From the NCBI RefSeq assembly GCF_014982785.1, contig NZ_JADCKB010000012.1:36337-100336 (forward strand): a stretch of 64,000 nucleotides of DNA, in the 5' to 3' direction. The notes below the pieces were generated by a model. It made no database searches, was not told the DNA's origin, and saw nothing but the letters and a program-made list of their open reading frames with translations. The DNA is from Ructibacterium gallinarum (GTDB lineage: Bacteria; Bacillota; Clostridia; Monoglobales; Monoglobaceae). Below, one piece after another: positions 53,416 through 62,755 of the stretch. Each line of letters begins with the position of its first letter. Position 1 is the stretch's first letter. Made by a program: the position numbers and the translations under genes.

Positions 53416-53850
53416 TTACGGAGCCAGCGGTTTTCCGTCGCCATCTACCGTGATACGGTCACAGAGGATCAGAATACCTTCAATAAATCCCCATAGCGCG
53501 CCTACACCGCAGGTAATTAGGGTGACTACAATTTGAATAATGCCAATGCCGATTTTTCCCAAATAAAAGTTGTGAATTCCCAATCCGCCTACAAAAATTC
53601 CCAACAGGCCGGCAACCAGTTTGGAGCGCTGCCCTGGCGTTTGCGCAACCTGCCCCTGATAGGTGGGAGGCTGATTCGAAACGGCCGCCCCGCAGTTGGC
53701 ACAGAACAAATCAGATGGGCCTACCACTGCTCCACAGGCAGGACAGCGGCGTTCTGTAGTGTTTCCGGCGTTGTTAGCAGTGGCGCCGCATACAGAACAG
53801 AATGCATCCTGGTCGCCCAGCTGTGCGCCGCAGTTATTACAATAACGCAT
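53416..53850 (-). CDS. Zinc-ribbon and TM2-domain membrane protein
   Basis: 144 residues. Two zinc ribbons: residues 4-21 (YCNNCGAQLGDQDAFCSVCG) and 36-54 (CPACGAVVGPSDLFCANCG). Then a short linker and a TM2 domain (about 75-135) with two membrane helices: KLVAGLLGIFVGGLGIHNFYLG and IGIGIIQIVVTLITCGVG, with the GxHxFYLG motif and WGFIEGILIL. Function unknown; TM2 proteins are common in Clostridia and often near DUF2752 genes, as here. Confidence 0.9.
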   Translation of the reverse strand: MRYCNNCGAQLGDQDAFCSVCGATANNAGNTTERRCPACGAVVGPSDLFCANCGAAVSNQPPTYQGQVAQTPGQRSKLVAGLLGIFVGGLGIHNFYLGKIGIGIIQIVVTLITCGVGALWGFIEGILILCDRITVDGDGKPLAP

Positions 53851-53923
53851 AAGAATCTTCCTTTCCTTTCCCCGTTTTCGCTGTTGCGCAAGGGGAGTAT
53901 ATATTGTATATTCCTTTTTTATA

Positions 53924-54313
53924 CTATAAATGAAAAATATTTCTTACCGCCATCCAGACAAGAGAAAAAATAATACAACTTGCATAAAGCTTTTTTTCCC
54001 AGGAAAGGAAAAAACAGGATCCGGTAATAATGAAGCGCCGCGCCTGGATAAGGCCAAGCGCAAGAAGGATTGTCAGATATGGAAAAGCCATCAAATTACA
54101 GCGCAAAGCTTCATGCAAGTTTCCGGAAAGCAACGCCAAAACGGCGCGGGTCATGCCGCAGAAAGGACAGCGGAGCTTGGTCAGTGCAAAAAAGGGACAT
54201 GGAATTCCCCGGTGAAGAAACCGGATGCTAAGCAGCAAAAGCAGCCCCAGCCCCAGAATCAGCAGAGAGAGAAGAAATACCTGCTTGATACGATATTTTT
54301 GCTGCCGTTCCAT
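53924..54313 (-). CDS. DUF2752-family membrane protein
   Basis: 129 residues. Three membrane helices (about 12-30, 75-92, 102-122). The conserved CPFCGMTRAVLALLSGNLHEAL block with its C-x2-C is diagnostic of DUF2752. Function unknown, but these proteins regularly accompany TM2 proteins, the next gene on the same strand here (73-base gap). A start ATG at 54313 follows AGGAGAAAC. Confidence 0.85.
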   Translation of the reverse strand: MERQQKYRIKQVFLLSLLILGLGLLLLLSIRFLHRGIPCPFFALTKLRCPFCGMTRAVLALLSGNLHEALRCNLMAFPYLTILLALGLIQARRFIITGSCFFLSWEKKLYASCIIFSLVWMAVRNIFHL

Positions 54314-54411
54314 GAATGTTTCTCCTATCTAATTGTAAACATTGCTTTTTTCTATTATAATATGCATTCAGAAAAAAAGCAATGTTTTTTATTAATTTTA
54401 TGATACAAGTA

Positions 54412-56304
54412 TCACAGGAAGGGCTTTGGAATAACCGCATCACTGGGCATTCTGAAATCACCTCGGGGCGAGAGGCTGATACTGCCTGCTTTGGGGCCGT
54501 CCGGCATACAGGAACGTTTAAACTGGTTGGCATAAAAGCGGCGCAGAAAAATATTCAGCCATTTGGCGATGGTTTCTTCATCATAAGTTCCCGCAAAGGA
54601 GTGTTGCGCCATCCGGAGAATTTTTTTCGGGGAAAATCCCCAGCGCAGCATGTAATACAGGAAGAAATCATGCAGTTCATAAGGGCCTACAATTTTTTCG
54701 GTCTGCTGTGCCACACTTCCGTCTTGGTTGGGCGGCAGAAGTTCAGGGCTGACCGGAGTGTCCAAGATATCATATAAAATATCTTTTAATTCGCCCCCTG
54801 CAGTATCTGCGACATATTTGACTAGAAACCGCACCAATGTTTTGGGAACAGAGGCGTTGACCCCGTACATGGACATATGGTCTCCGTTATAGGTGGCAAA
54901 ACCAAGCGCAAGCTCTGATAGGTCACCGGTTCCGATCACGATTCCTCCGGTCTGGTTGGCAATATCCATCAGAACCTGGGTGCGTTCCCGCGCCTGGGCG
55001 TTTTCAAAGGTAACGTCATGGTTTTCAATGTTGCAACCAATATCCGTAAGATGCTGGGTAACTGCCGCTTTGATATTCACTTCCCGGAACTGCGCGCCTA
55101 AACTGGCAATAAGCTTTTGTGCATTGCTGTACGTGCGGTCGGAGGTGCCGAAGCAGGGCATGGTGACGGCTACAATGCCGCTGCGGGAAAGATTCAGACT
55201 GTCAAAGGCTTTGGCAGTGACCAGCAGGGCAAGGGTGCTGTCCAGTCCGCCGGAAATTCCCAGCGTAACAGTTTTTAAGCCAATATGTGCCAGCCTTTTT
55301 TTCAGTCCTTGATACTGGATGGATAATACCTCCTCACAGCGTTCTTCAAGATGTGCATCGGTTTGCGGGATAAATGGCGTTGGGTTAAAGATGCGGTCAA
55401 GAGGGGTTTTACAAAGCTGAATGTTAAACATGATTTTGTGATAGCCTTCTCCAGTTTGGGGCCGGAAGGTGGTGGTTTTCCGCCGTTGCTGGATAATGCG
55501 CTGAAGATCAATATCTGCGTAGAGAATGGATTCTTCAAAACTCTTGGCTTCGGCCAGCATAACCCCATTTTCGCAGATGGAACTGCGTCCGCCGAAAACC
55601 AGATCTGTACTGGATTCGCCCGGGCCCGCGTTAGCGTATAGATAAGCGCAGATACTGCGGCCCGATTGGGATCTTAGCAGCAAGCGGCGGTGATTATTTT
55701 TCCCAGCTGCTTCATCGCTGGCAGACAAATTGACAATCACGGATGCTCCATTGAGTGCATGATTGGTGCTGGGTGGTATGGGAGCCCATAAATCTTCGCA
55801 GATTTCCGCGCTGATTTTTAAGGCATCCATGTTTTCTGCGCAAAACAAGAGTTTCGGCCCTGCCGGAATTTGTTTCCCATCTATGTTAATAAAAGTATTT
55901 TCTTCTAAAACGGAAAAATACCGGGTTTCATAAAACTCGTTGTAATCGGGAAGGAAACTCTTAGTAGCAAACCCCAGAATATTTCCGCTCTTAATAAAGG
56001 CGGCAGCATTATAAAGCTTGCTTCCAATAGCCAGAGGCAGCCCTGCCACAATTAAAATATCAGTAACCGCGGTTTCGACAGTGATTTGTTTGATTCCATC
56101 TAAGGCTTGCCGGATCAGGGATTCCTGAAAGAATAGATCCCCGCAGGTATAGCCAGTGATGCTCAGTTCCGGAAGCACAATCAGTTTGGCGCCCTGCCTG
56201 TCTGCCTCTCGAATCATTTTAATCATTTCTCTGGCATTAAATGCTGTGTCCGCCACCCGTATTTTTGGTGTTGCAGCGGCCACTTTCATAAATCCATCAT
56301 GCAT
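54412..56304 (-). CDS. nadE: Glutamine-dependent NAD+ synthetase
   Basis: 630 residues, a fused glutaminase-synthetase. N-terminal nitrilase-like amidase with catalytic Glu in VLPELSITGYTCGDLFFQ, Lys in ATKSFLPDYNEFYE and Cys in AEICEDLWAP; C-terminal NAD synthetase with ATP-binding SGGLDSTLALLVT, then GTGDLSELALGFATYNGD. It makes NAD from nicotinic acid adenine dinucleotide with ammonia from glutamine. AAAGGAG lies before the ATG at 56304; a second ATG five codons in is possible. Followed by no co-directional gene close by; the radical SAM gene upstream is 29 bases away. Confidence 0.95.
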   Translation of the reverse strand: MHDGFMKVAAATPKIRVADTAFNAREMIKMIREADRQGAKLIVLPELSITGYTCGDLFFQESLIRQALDGIKQITVETAVTDILIVAGLPLAIGSKLYNAAAFIKSGNILGFATKSFLPDYNEFYETRYFSVLEENTFINIDGKQIPAGPKLLFCAENMDALKISAEICEDLWAPIPPSTNHALNGASVIVNLSASDEAAGKNNHRRLLLRSQSGRSICAYLYANAGPGESSTDLVFGGRSSICENGVMLAEAKSFEESILYADIDLQRIIQQRRKTTTFRPQTGEGYHKIMFNIQLCKTPLDRIFNPTPFIPQTDAHLEERCEEVLSIQYQGLKKRLAHIGLKTVTLGISGGLDSTLALLVTAKAFDSLNLSRSGIVAVTMPCFGTSDRTYSNAQKLIASLGAQFREVNIKAAVTQHLTDIGCNIENHDVTFENAQARERTQVLMDIANQTGGIVIGTGDLSELALGFATYNGDHMSMYGVNASVPKTLVRFLVKYVADTAGGELKDILYDILDTPVSPELLPPNQDGSVAQQTEKIVGPYELHDFFLYYMLRWGFSPKKILRMAQHSFAGTYDEETIAKWLNIFLRRFYANQFKRSCMPDGPKAGSISLSPRGDFRMPSDAVIPKPFL

Positions 56305-56333
56305 AGCAAAAACTCCTTTCGTGCGATTTAATT

Positions 56334-57026
56334 TTATCCTACCCCTAAATCTGTGTTATTAAGCAGAATTTCAACGCCGGGAGCATGGGAAAGTGCCGGT
56401 GCCACTTCAGTAGCAAACCAAACGGCAAGCACATCGTCACGGCGAAAGGGCGTAGAATTAGGGACAAAAACATTGAGGCTGCAGTATTCAAAATGTTTTT
56501 GAGCGGTTTCAATATCCCGGAGGATTCCTTCTTTGGTCTGTCCCTCTGCGGCGATCAACAGGCAGACACCCTGAAAATACTCGGCTATTTTTTCCGCGGT
56601 GACCTCTTTGGGAATCCCTTTGTTCCAAGCAATGCGCAGCTGGGGATCAAAGGTTTCCGCCCCACAGCGGAACTTGACCGTCTGATTGGGAAACAGGGCG
56701 GCAAATTCTTTCAGTTGGTCGTGGTACAGCCAATGGGCTTCAAACCAAAGTGTATGAATCTGCTTTTGGTCTGCCGTCTGCCGAATCAGTGCCAGCGTTT
56801 GCTCGTCCAGTTCCATGGCAGAGCCGGAGTTGATAATATCCAGTACTCCAAATTCGCCGGTCACCTGCTCGAGAACAGGCAGGTTTACGGAAAAGGGATC
56901 ATCGCTGATGTCGGTGTGATAGTCGCAAAAGGCACATTTTTTAAAAATGCATCCTTTCCCTTGTAAGAGCAGAAACTCTCTGGGCAAAACGGTATTAATT
57001 TTTGCATAGCGTACAAGCTCAGCCAT
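56334..57026 (-). CDS. Small radical SAM protein, candidate queuosine lyase
   Basis: 230 residues. The radical SAM cluster motif is in KGCIFKKCAFCDYHTD (C-x3-C-x2-C spacing near residues 26-36), followed by a partial TIM barrel (IINSGSAMELDEQTLALIRQ, KFRCGAETFDP). The ATG overlaps the end of a YhhQ-type queuosine-precursor transporter gene by eight bases. A radical SAM queuosine lyase (QueL) paired with salvage transporters is known from Clostridia, and this gene has the right size and setting, so that is my inference; the general assignment to radical SAM is secure. Confidence 0.75.
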   Translation of the reverse strand: MAELVRYAKINTVLPREFLLLQGKGCIFKKCAFCDYHTDISDDPFSVNLPVLEQVTGEFGVLDIINSGSAMELDEQTLALIRQTADQKQIHTLWFEAHWLYHDQLKEFAALFPNQTVKFRCGAETFDPQLRIAWNKGIPKEVTAEKIAEYFQGVCLLIAAEGQTKEGILRDIETAQKHFEYCSLNVFVPNSTPFRRDDVLAVWFATEVAPALSHAPGVEILLNNTDLGVG

Positions 57027-57708
57027 TGTTTGCCTCCTCTGTTTCTACGTGTTTTCTCAGCCAATAGATTAAGCCGTAAGCAAGAGGCGTGCCGCCAATG
57101 GCTTCCAGGGCCAGTTTCATAAAATACTGCGCAACAATCATGGTCAGCAAATCGCTTGCCGGTGCGGTTCCCGCAAAGGCAATGATGACAAAAAGTACCG
57201 TGTCAAAAATATAGCCTACAGCAGAACTGCCTATGGTTCTTAGCCAAAGATGCCGTCGGCCGGTTTTTTCTTTGATTTTTACCATAACCCAGGCGTTGGA
57301 AAGCTCTCCGCCTAAAAATGCCAGCAGAGATGCTGCCACAATGCGGGGAACATAGGTAAAGATGCAGGCATAAGCGGCAGTGGTTTCAGCCATGTATTCC
57401 GGTGCGGGAAGAATCAGACCGATAGAGGTAGCTACCACAAGAATGATGTTGGATAAAAAGGTAAGAAAAATTACCTTCCGTGCCGTTTTAAACCCCCAGA
57501 TTTCGGTTAAGGCGTCCCCCAGCATATAGGCAAAGGGAAAAGTGACTGTTCCAGCATCAAACAATGCAATGCCGCCTATAGAAATGACTTTAACCGCCAT
57601 AATATTGGCAATCAAATAAAATGTAGTCAGCATACAAGCCACAACGGTCAGCGGTTTAAAGTCATTGTTCTGGTTTTTTACAGGGTTCTCCAGTACCTGT
57701 TTGTTCAT
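57019..57708 (-). CDS. Queuosine precursor transporter (YhhQ/VUT family)
   Basis: 229 residues from the ATG at 57708 with AGGAGG directly before it; the frame is open further upstream but has no ribosome site there. Six membrane helices between residues 20 and 215; conserved IANIMAVKVISIGGIALFDAGTVTFPFAYMLGDALTEIWGF-type opening (the PFAYMLGDALTEIWG part is diagnostic) and SNAWVMVKIKEKTGRR. YhhQ relatives import preQ0, preQ1 or queuine for tRNA modification. Next to a radical SAM gene and mtaB, both dealing with tRNA or radical chemistry, it suggests queuosine salvage. Confidence 0.88.
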   Translation of the reverse strand: MNKQVLENPVKNQNNDFKPLTVVACMLTTFYLIANIMAVKVISIGGIALFDAGTVTFPFAYMLGDALTEIWGFKTARKVIFLTFLSNIILVVATSIGLILPAPEYMAETTAAYACIFTYVPRIVAASLLAFLGGELSNAWVMVKIKEKTGRRHLWLRTIGSSAVGYIFDTVLFVIIAFAGTAPASDLLTMIVAQYFMKLALEAIGGTPLAYGLIYWLRKHVETEEANNG

Positions 57709-57761
57709 AAAAAATTCCTCCTGAAGATAAATAATTTTTATATAGTTTTTATTTTTTTCAA

Positions 57762-59060
57762 TTAAACAATACGGCCGGTCAAGCATTGGTCTTCTATACC
57801 CGAGAGTGTAACGTCGGCAATTCTTCCGGTCATGCCTGTCGGGCCGTTGACCAGTACATCCATATAGTTGGCAGTGGTTCCGTGATAGCGGCCGTTTTTT
57901 TCCTGTTCCAGCAAAACAGAAGCGGTGGAACCAATGTATTTTTGATAAAACGCTTTTTTCATATGCTCGGCAAGGAATAGCATTTGATGGGTGCGGTCTG
58001 TTTTGACACTTTCCTCAACCTGATCAGGAAAGGCTGCTGCCGCTGTGCCTTGACGAATGGAATAAGGGAAAATATGCATCTGTGCAAAGGCAATGCTCTC
58101 GCAGAAGGCATAGGATTCCTGAAATTCCGCATCTGTTTCTCCTGCAAATCCCACCATCAAATCGGTGGTGATGGCGGTATCGGGAATGGATTTTCTCAGA
58201 AGTTCCACTGCATTGCGAAACTGTACTGTGGTATAATGCCGGTTCATGCGTTTTAAGGTGGCGTCACAGCCGCTTTGCAGTGACAAATGGAATTGAGGGC
58301 ATAGCTTAGGAAGCTGTGCGGCGCGTCGCACAAAATCTTCTGTGATCATGACCGGTTCTAAGGATCCCAGCCGAAGCCGGCGGATTCCCTCGATGCGGTG
58401 TACGGCTTCTATGACGTCAATCAGCCCCGTACCGCTGCCCAAATCCCTGCCGTAAGAACCGAGGTGGATACCGGTTAGAACAATTTCACCGTACCCGGCT
58501 TCCCCCAGTGCCTGGGCTTCTTCCAGAATTTTAACCATGGAGCGGGAGCGTACCGGACCGCGGGCGTAGGGGATGATGCAGTAGGTGCAGAAGTTATTGC
58601 ATCCGTCTTCAATTTTCAGGTTGGCCCGCACCCGGCTTTGACTGTGGGTGACGCCCAGTTCTTCATAGTCGGTTTCTTTTAAAATGGGTGTAATCTTGTC
58701 GGTTTTGATCCCCCGCAGGGCTAGCTCCACAAGCTCCACAATTTGATTGCGGTATTTGTTGCCGATGAGAATGTCAATATCCATATCCTCTCGCAGCCGG
58801 TCTGCTTCGGTCTGAGCCAGACAGCCGGTTACCGCTAAAACGGCGCCAGGATTTTCTCGTCTGGCGCGCCGGATCTGCTGCCGACTTTTTTGAGCGCCGG
58901 TACCAGTTACCGTACAGGTATTCACCACGCAGACGTCCGCTTTTTCTTTGCCGCTGACCACTTGATAGCCGGCAGCCCGGAACAGAGACGCCATGCCTTC
59001 GCTTTCATATAAATTGGTTTTGCATCCGAGTGTTATAAATTTAACAGTAATTTTCGACAC
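57762..59060 (-). CDS. mtaB: tRNA (N6-threonylcarbamoyladenosine(37)-C2)-methylthiotransferase MtaB
   Basis: 432 residues. N-terminal methylthiotransferase domain with its three cluster cysteines in LGCKTNLYES, NTCTVTGTGAQKS and VTGCLAQTEADRL; radical SAM motif NNFCTYCIIPYARGPVRSR (about residues 150-168); a TRAM domain at the C-terminus (ASVLLEQEKNGRYHG onward). Converts t6A37 to ms2t6A37. The GCKTNxxES form separates MtaB from MiaB and RimO. Divergent from the HPr-like gene across a 186-base AT-rich gap. Confidence 0.93.
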   Translation of the reverse strand: MSKITVKFITLGCKTNLYESEGMASLFRAAGYQVVSGKEKADVCVVNTCTVTGTGAQKSRQQIRRARRENPGAVLAVTGCLAQTEADRLREDMDIDILIGNKYRNQIVELVELALRGIKTDKITPILKETDYEELGVTHSQSRVRANLKIEDGCNNFCTYCIIPYARGPVRSRSMVKILEEAQALGEAGYGEIVLTGIHLGSYGRDLGSGTGLIDVIEAVHRIEGIRRLRLGSLEPVMITEDFVRRAAQLPKLCPQFHLSLQSGCDATLKRMNRHYTTVQFRNAVELLRKSIPDTAITTDLMVGFAGETDAEFQESYAFCESIAFAQMHIFPYSIRQGTAAAAFPDQVEESVKTDRTHQMLFLAEHMKKAFYQKYIGSTASVLLEQEKNGRYHGTTANYMDVLVNGPTGMTGRIADVTLSGIEDQCLTGRIV

Positions 59061-59246
59061 ATCCTTACCGGTTTTGACGCATATGACGACATTATGCGGT
59101 TTCCTTATTTTTCTATTATTAAAGTTGCATAAATTAAAGAAAATAAAATTATGGAATAATTATATAATTTCTCATTGACTTATGCAAGGAAAAAATGTAT
59201 AATTTTAACGGAAGAAATGTAATAAAATTTTAGGAGGTTGAATGAA

Positions 59247-59477
59247 ATGAAAGAATTTACTGTAATTCTCAGCTCCATTAATGATGTCAAAAACTTTGTT
59301 AATATTGTAACAAAATATGATTTTGAAATTGACCTTACTTCAGGGAGATATGTGGTAGATGCAAAATCCATCATGGGAATTTTCAGCTTGGATCTCACCA
59401 AGCCGATTAAAGTGGAGGCGCACAGTGATGACTGCGATAAGCTGTTAGAGGAATTGGCGCCCTATATCCAGAAATAG
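59247..59477 (+). CDS. HPr-like protein lacking the active-site histidine
   Basis: 76 residues from the ATG at 59247, AGGAGG ending nine bases upstream. The C-terminal half is HPr-like: RYVVDAKSIMGIFSLDLTKPI, with the Ser of KSIMGIFSL where HPr is phosphorylated by its kinase, but the N-terminal half (VILSSINDVKNFVNIV) lacks the His of GLHARPA. So it cannot carry phosphate from enzyme I. Such proteins (Crh-like or purely structural) occur in Clostridia; a regulatory role by Ser phosphorylation is inference. Confidence 0.8.
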   Translation: MKEFTVILSSINDVKNFVNIVTKYDFEIDLTSGRYVVDAKSIMGIFSLDLTKPIKVEAHSDDCDKLLEELAPYIQK

Positions 59478-59496
59478 ACAGAAGGCGGGTAAAGTT

Positions 59497-59525
59497 CCCT
59501 GCCGCAGTATTGCGGCAGGGCTTTG
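59497..59525 (+). terminator. Hairpin after the HPr-like gene
   Basis: CCCTGCCGCA (59497-59506) pairs with TGCGGCAGGG (59511-59520), short loop, followed by CTTTGCTT; a weak U run, so partial read-through to tadA is possible. Confidence 0.7.
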
Positions 59526-59552
59526 CTTGTTTCCGGCATCAGGGAGGCGGCT

Positions 59553-60017
59553 ATGGAAAATTTTTTTATGCGTGCCGCGTTGGAGGAAGCGGAAAAAGCT
59601 TTTGCTATAGGAGAGATCCCGGTGGGGGCGGTTGTTGTCCGAAACGGAGAGATGATTGCCCGGGGGCATAACTTACGTGAGCAGCGGCAGAATGCGCTGA
59701 GCCATGCAGAAACAGAGGTTATTTTCAAGGCGTGTGAGCGGCTTGGAACCTGGCGGCTTTCTGATTGTGACCTGTATGTGACTTTAGAGCCATGTGCCAT
59801 GTGTTGCGGCGCCATTGCCCAAGCCAAAATGAGGCGGGTGTATTTTGGCGCTTATGACCCAAAGGGTGGCTTTGCTGTATCCAATGCCTGTTTGTTGGAG
59901 CATCCGGGGCTGATGCACCGGACAGAATACTATTGCGGGATTATGGAAGAAGAATGCCGCGCACTTCTTCGCCGCTTTTTTGACCAGCTGCGAAGGGAAG
60001 AAAACAAGGAAAAATAA
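59553..60017 (+). CDS. tadA: tRNA-specific adenosine deaminase
   Basis: 154 residues from the ATG at 59553 behind AGGGAGG. Deaminates A34 of tRNA-Arg(ACG) to inosine. Zinc site complete: HAETEVI (His plus catalytic Glu) and TLEPCAMCCGAI (two Cys); GAYDPKGGFA is typical for TadA. Size normal. Precedes ppdK with a 51-base gap and no visible terminator, so the two may share a transcript. Confidence 0.94.
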   Translation: MENFFMRAALEEAEKAFAIGEIPVGAVVVRNGEMIARGHNLREQRQNALSHAETEVIFKACERLGTWRLSDCDLYVTLEPCAMCCGAIAQAKMRRVYFGAYDPKGGFAVSNACLLEHPGLMHRTEYYCGIMEEECRALLRRFFDQLRREENKEK

Positions 60018-60068
60018 GCAGTAAAACCAACGAAAAAACAAATATCTATATACATGGAGGTAGAACCA

Positions 60069-62696
60069 ATGTCAAAAAAATACGTATACCTTTTCAGTGA
60101 AGGTGACGCAACAATGAGAAATCTGTTGGGCGGTAAAGGCGCCAATCTGGCTGAAATGACCAGAATGGGATTCCCGGTGCCTCAGGGCTTTACGGTTTCC
60201 ACTGAGGCTTGTACCCGCTACTATGAAGATGGGCGTACCATTGCTCCCGAGATTGAGGAGCAGATTTATGCTGCTCTGGCTAAGACGGAAGAAATCGCCG
60301 GCAAAAAGTTTGGTGATGTAGAAAATCCGTTTTTGGTATCGGTAAGAAGTGGTGCAAGAGCTTCTATGCCGGGAATGATGGACACCATTTTGAATCTGGG
60401 GTTGAATGACCAGGTGGTAGAGGGATTGGCAAAGCTGACCCAGAACCCCCGGTTTGCTTATGACAGCTATCGCCGTTTTATCCAGATGTTCTCTGACGTG
60501 GTTATGGAGCTTTCCAAAAAGCGTTTTGAAGAAATCATTGACGAAATGAAGGAAGAACGCGGCATTAAGCTGGATACGGAATTTACCACTGAGGACTTAA
60601 AGGAAATGGTGGTGAAATTTAAAGAGTTCTATAAGAACGAAAAGGGAGAAGATTTCCCGCAGGATCCCAAAACGCAGATGATGGAAGCTGTCAAGGCGGT
60701 ATTCCGTTCCTGGGATAACCCCAGAGCCAATGTATACAGAAGAATGAACGATATCCCTTATGACTGGGGTACAGCGGTTAACGTACAGGCTATGGTATTC
60801 GGTAACATGGGTGAAACCTCCGGTACCGGCGTGGCGTTTACCAGAGACCCTGCAACCGGTGAAAAGGTGCTGTTTGGCGAATATTTGATCAATGCGCAGG
60901 GTGAAGACGTGGTTGCTGGTGTCCGTACCCCGAAGCCCATTAGCAAGCTGGAAGAGGACATGCCTGACGTATACGCGCAGTTTGTGGATATTGCCGGCAA
61001 GCTGGAGAAGCATTACCGCGATATGCAGGATATGGAATATACCATTGAAAACGGCAAGCTGTACATGCTGCAGACCCGTAACGGAAAGAGAACCGCTGCT
61101 GCTGCGATCAAGATTGCGGTGGATCTGGTAAAAGAAGGAATGATTTCTAAGGAAGAAGCCATTTTGCAGGTAGATCCCAAGCAGTTAGATGCCCTTCTGC
61201 ATCCAACCTTTGTTGCTTCCGCACTGAAAAAAGCAGAAGTATTTACCAAAGGTTTGGCTGCATCCCCGGGCGCTGCCTGCGGTAAAGTTTACTTTACGGC
61301 AGAAGACTGCGTAGATGCTGTGAAAGAAAGAGGAGAGAAAGTAGTTTTGGTTCGTCTGGAAACCTCTCCTGAAGATATCGAAGGTATGGAGGTTGCAGAA
61401 GGTGTTCTGACCGCAAGAGGCGGTATGACCTCTCACGCAGCGGTGGTAGCCCGTGGTATGGGTACCTGCTGTGTTGCAGGCTGTGGTGATATTAAAGTGG
61501 ATTATGACAATGCCTGCTTCCATGTAAACGGTACCACTGTAAAGCAGGGCGATTATATTTCTATTGACGGAAGCACAGGTAATGTATATCTTGGTCAGAT
61601 TGAGACAGAGGAAGCGAAGCTGGCCGGTGACTTTGCAGAGTTCATGAGCTGGGCTGATGAGATCCGTACCATGCAGGTTCGGACCAATGCGGACACGCCC
61701 AGAGATGCAAAACAGGCAAAAGAATTCGGCGCACAGGGCGTTGGACTTTGCCGTACCGAGCATATGTTCTTTGCGGAAGACCGTATTCCTGCCATCCGTG
61801 AGATGATCGTTTCCAAGACGGTAGAGCAGAGAAAAGCTGCTCTGGCAAAGATCCTGCCTATGCAGAGAAGTGACTTTGAAGCGATCTTCCGGGCTATGGA
61901 CGGTATGCCTGTTACGGTTCGTTTGCTGGATCCTCCGCTGCACGAGTTTGTTCCTCACAGTGATGAGGATATCAAGGCGCTGGCAGATGAAATGGGTCTG
62001 AGCTTTGATGAATTGAAGGCTACTGTTGAAGGGTTGGCAGAGTTTAACCCGATGATGGGTCACAGAGGCTGCCGCCTTGCAGTTACCTATCCGGAAATTG
62101 CTGAGATGCAGGCTCGTGCCATTATGGAGGCTGCTGTTGCCTGCAATAAGGACGGCATGAATATCGTTCCGGAGATCATGATCCCGCTGGTAGGCGAAGT
62201 CAAAGAGCTCAAGTATGTGAAGCAGTTCGTTGTGGATACTGCAGAAGCTGTGTTGGCTGAAAACAACATGAAGTTTGATTATAAGATTGGAACCATGATC
62301 GAGATTCCAAGAGCGGCACTGACTGCGGATGAGATTGCAACCGAGGCAGAGTTCTTCTCCTTTGGTACCAACGATTTGACCCAGATGACCTTTGGCTTCT
62401 CTCGTGACGATGCCGGTAAGTTCCTGGATGCATATTACGAGAAGAAGATTTTTGAATCCGATCCGTTTGCAAAATTGGATCAGGTTGGCGTAGGCAAGCT
62501 GGTAGAAATGGCGGCCAAACTGGGACGTCAGACCCGTCCGGATATCAAGCTTGGTATCTGCGGTGAGCACGGCGGCGATCCTTCCACGGTTGAGTTCTGT
62601 CACAGAACCGGACTCAATTATGTTTCCTGTTCTCCATACCGTGTTCCGATTGCAAGACTGGCGGCTGCACAGGCAAAAGCAAAGGAAAACAAATAA
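60069..62696 (+). CDS. ppdK: Pyruvate, phosphate dikinase
   Basis: 875 residues from the ATG at 60069 behind GGAGG. Interconverts pyruvate, ATP and Pi with PEP, AMP and PPi, which anaerobes use in glycolysis or gluconeogenesis. N-terminal ATP-grasp domain (LLGGKGANLAEM, SVRSGARASMPGMMDTILNLG), swivelling phosphohistidine domain with ARGGMTSHAAVVARGMG (catalytic His about residue 453), and a C-terminal PEP/pyruvate barrel with GICGEHGGDP, whose Cys and His act in catalysis. Its codon use is cleaner and more biased (highly expressed) than its neighbours. Terminator follows. Confidence 0.97.
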   Translation: MSKKYVYLFSEGDATMRNLLGGKGANLAEMTRMGFPVPQGFTVSTEACTRYYEDGRTIAPEIEEQIYAALAKTEEIAGKKFGDVENPFLVSVRSGARASMPGMMDTILNLGLNDQVVEGLAKLTQNPRFAYDSYRRFIQMFSDVVMELSKKRFEEIIDEMKEERGIKLDTEFTTEDLKEMVVKFKEFYKNEKGEDFPQDPKTQMMEAVKAVFRSWDNPRANVYRRMNDIPYDWGTAVNVQAMVFGNMGETSGTGVAFTRDPATGEKVLFGEYLINAQGEDVVAGVRTPKPISKLEEDMPDVYAQFVDIAGKLEKHYRDMQDMEYTIENGKLYMLQTRNGKRTAAAAIKIAVDLVKEGMISKEEAILQVDPKQLDALLHPTFVASALKKAEVFTKGLAASPGAACGKVYFTAEDCVDAVKERGEKVVLVRLETSPEDIEGMEVAEGVLTARGGMTSHAAVVARGMGTCCVAGCGDIKVDYDNACFHVNGTTVKQGDYISIDGSTGNVYLGQIETEEAKLAGDFAEFMSWADEIRTMQVRTNADTPRDAKQAKEFGAQGVGLCRTEHMFFAEDRIPAIREMIVSKTVEQRKAALAKILPMQRSDFEAIFRAMDGMPVTVRLLDPPLHEFVPHSDEDIKALADEMGLSFDELKATVEGLAEFNPMMGHRGCRLAVTYPEIAEMQARAIMEAAVACNKDGMNIVPEIMIPLVGEVKELKYVKQFVVDTAEAVLAENNMKFDYKIGTMIEIPRAALTADEIATEAEFFSFGTNDLTQMTFGFSRDDAGKFLDAYYEKKIFESDPFAKLDQVGVGKLVEMAAKLGRQTRPDIKLGICGEHGGDPSTVEFCHRTGLNYVSCSPYRVPIARLAAAQAKAKENK

Positions 62697-62705
62697 GAAA
62701 TTTTG

Positions 62706-62733
62706 CGGGCGGCCTTTAGGCCGCCCGTTTTTT
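62706..62733 (+). terminator. Terminator after ppdK
   Basis: CGGGCGGCC (62706-62714) with GGCCGCCCG (62719-62727), 4-nt loop, six Ts. Confidence 0.95.
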
Positions 62734-62755
62734 ATCATAATAAAAGGAGGAAACT

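Noticed and set aside
61185..62738. 517-codon open frame on the - strand opposite ppdK
   Set aside because: ppdK is unmistakable on the + strand; the antisense frame shows no protein family features.
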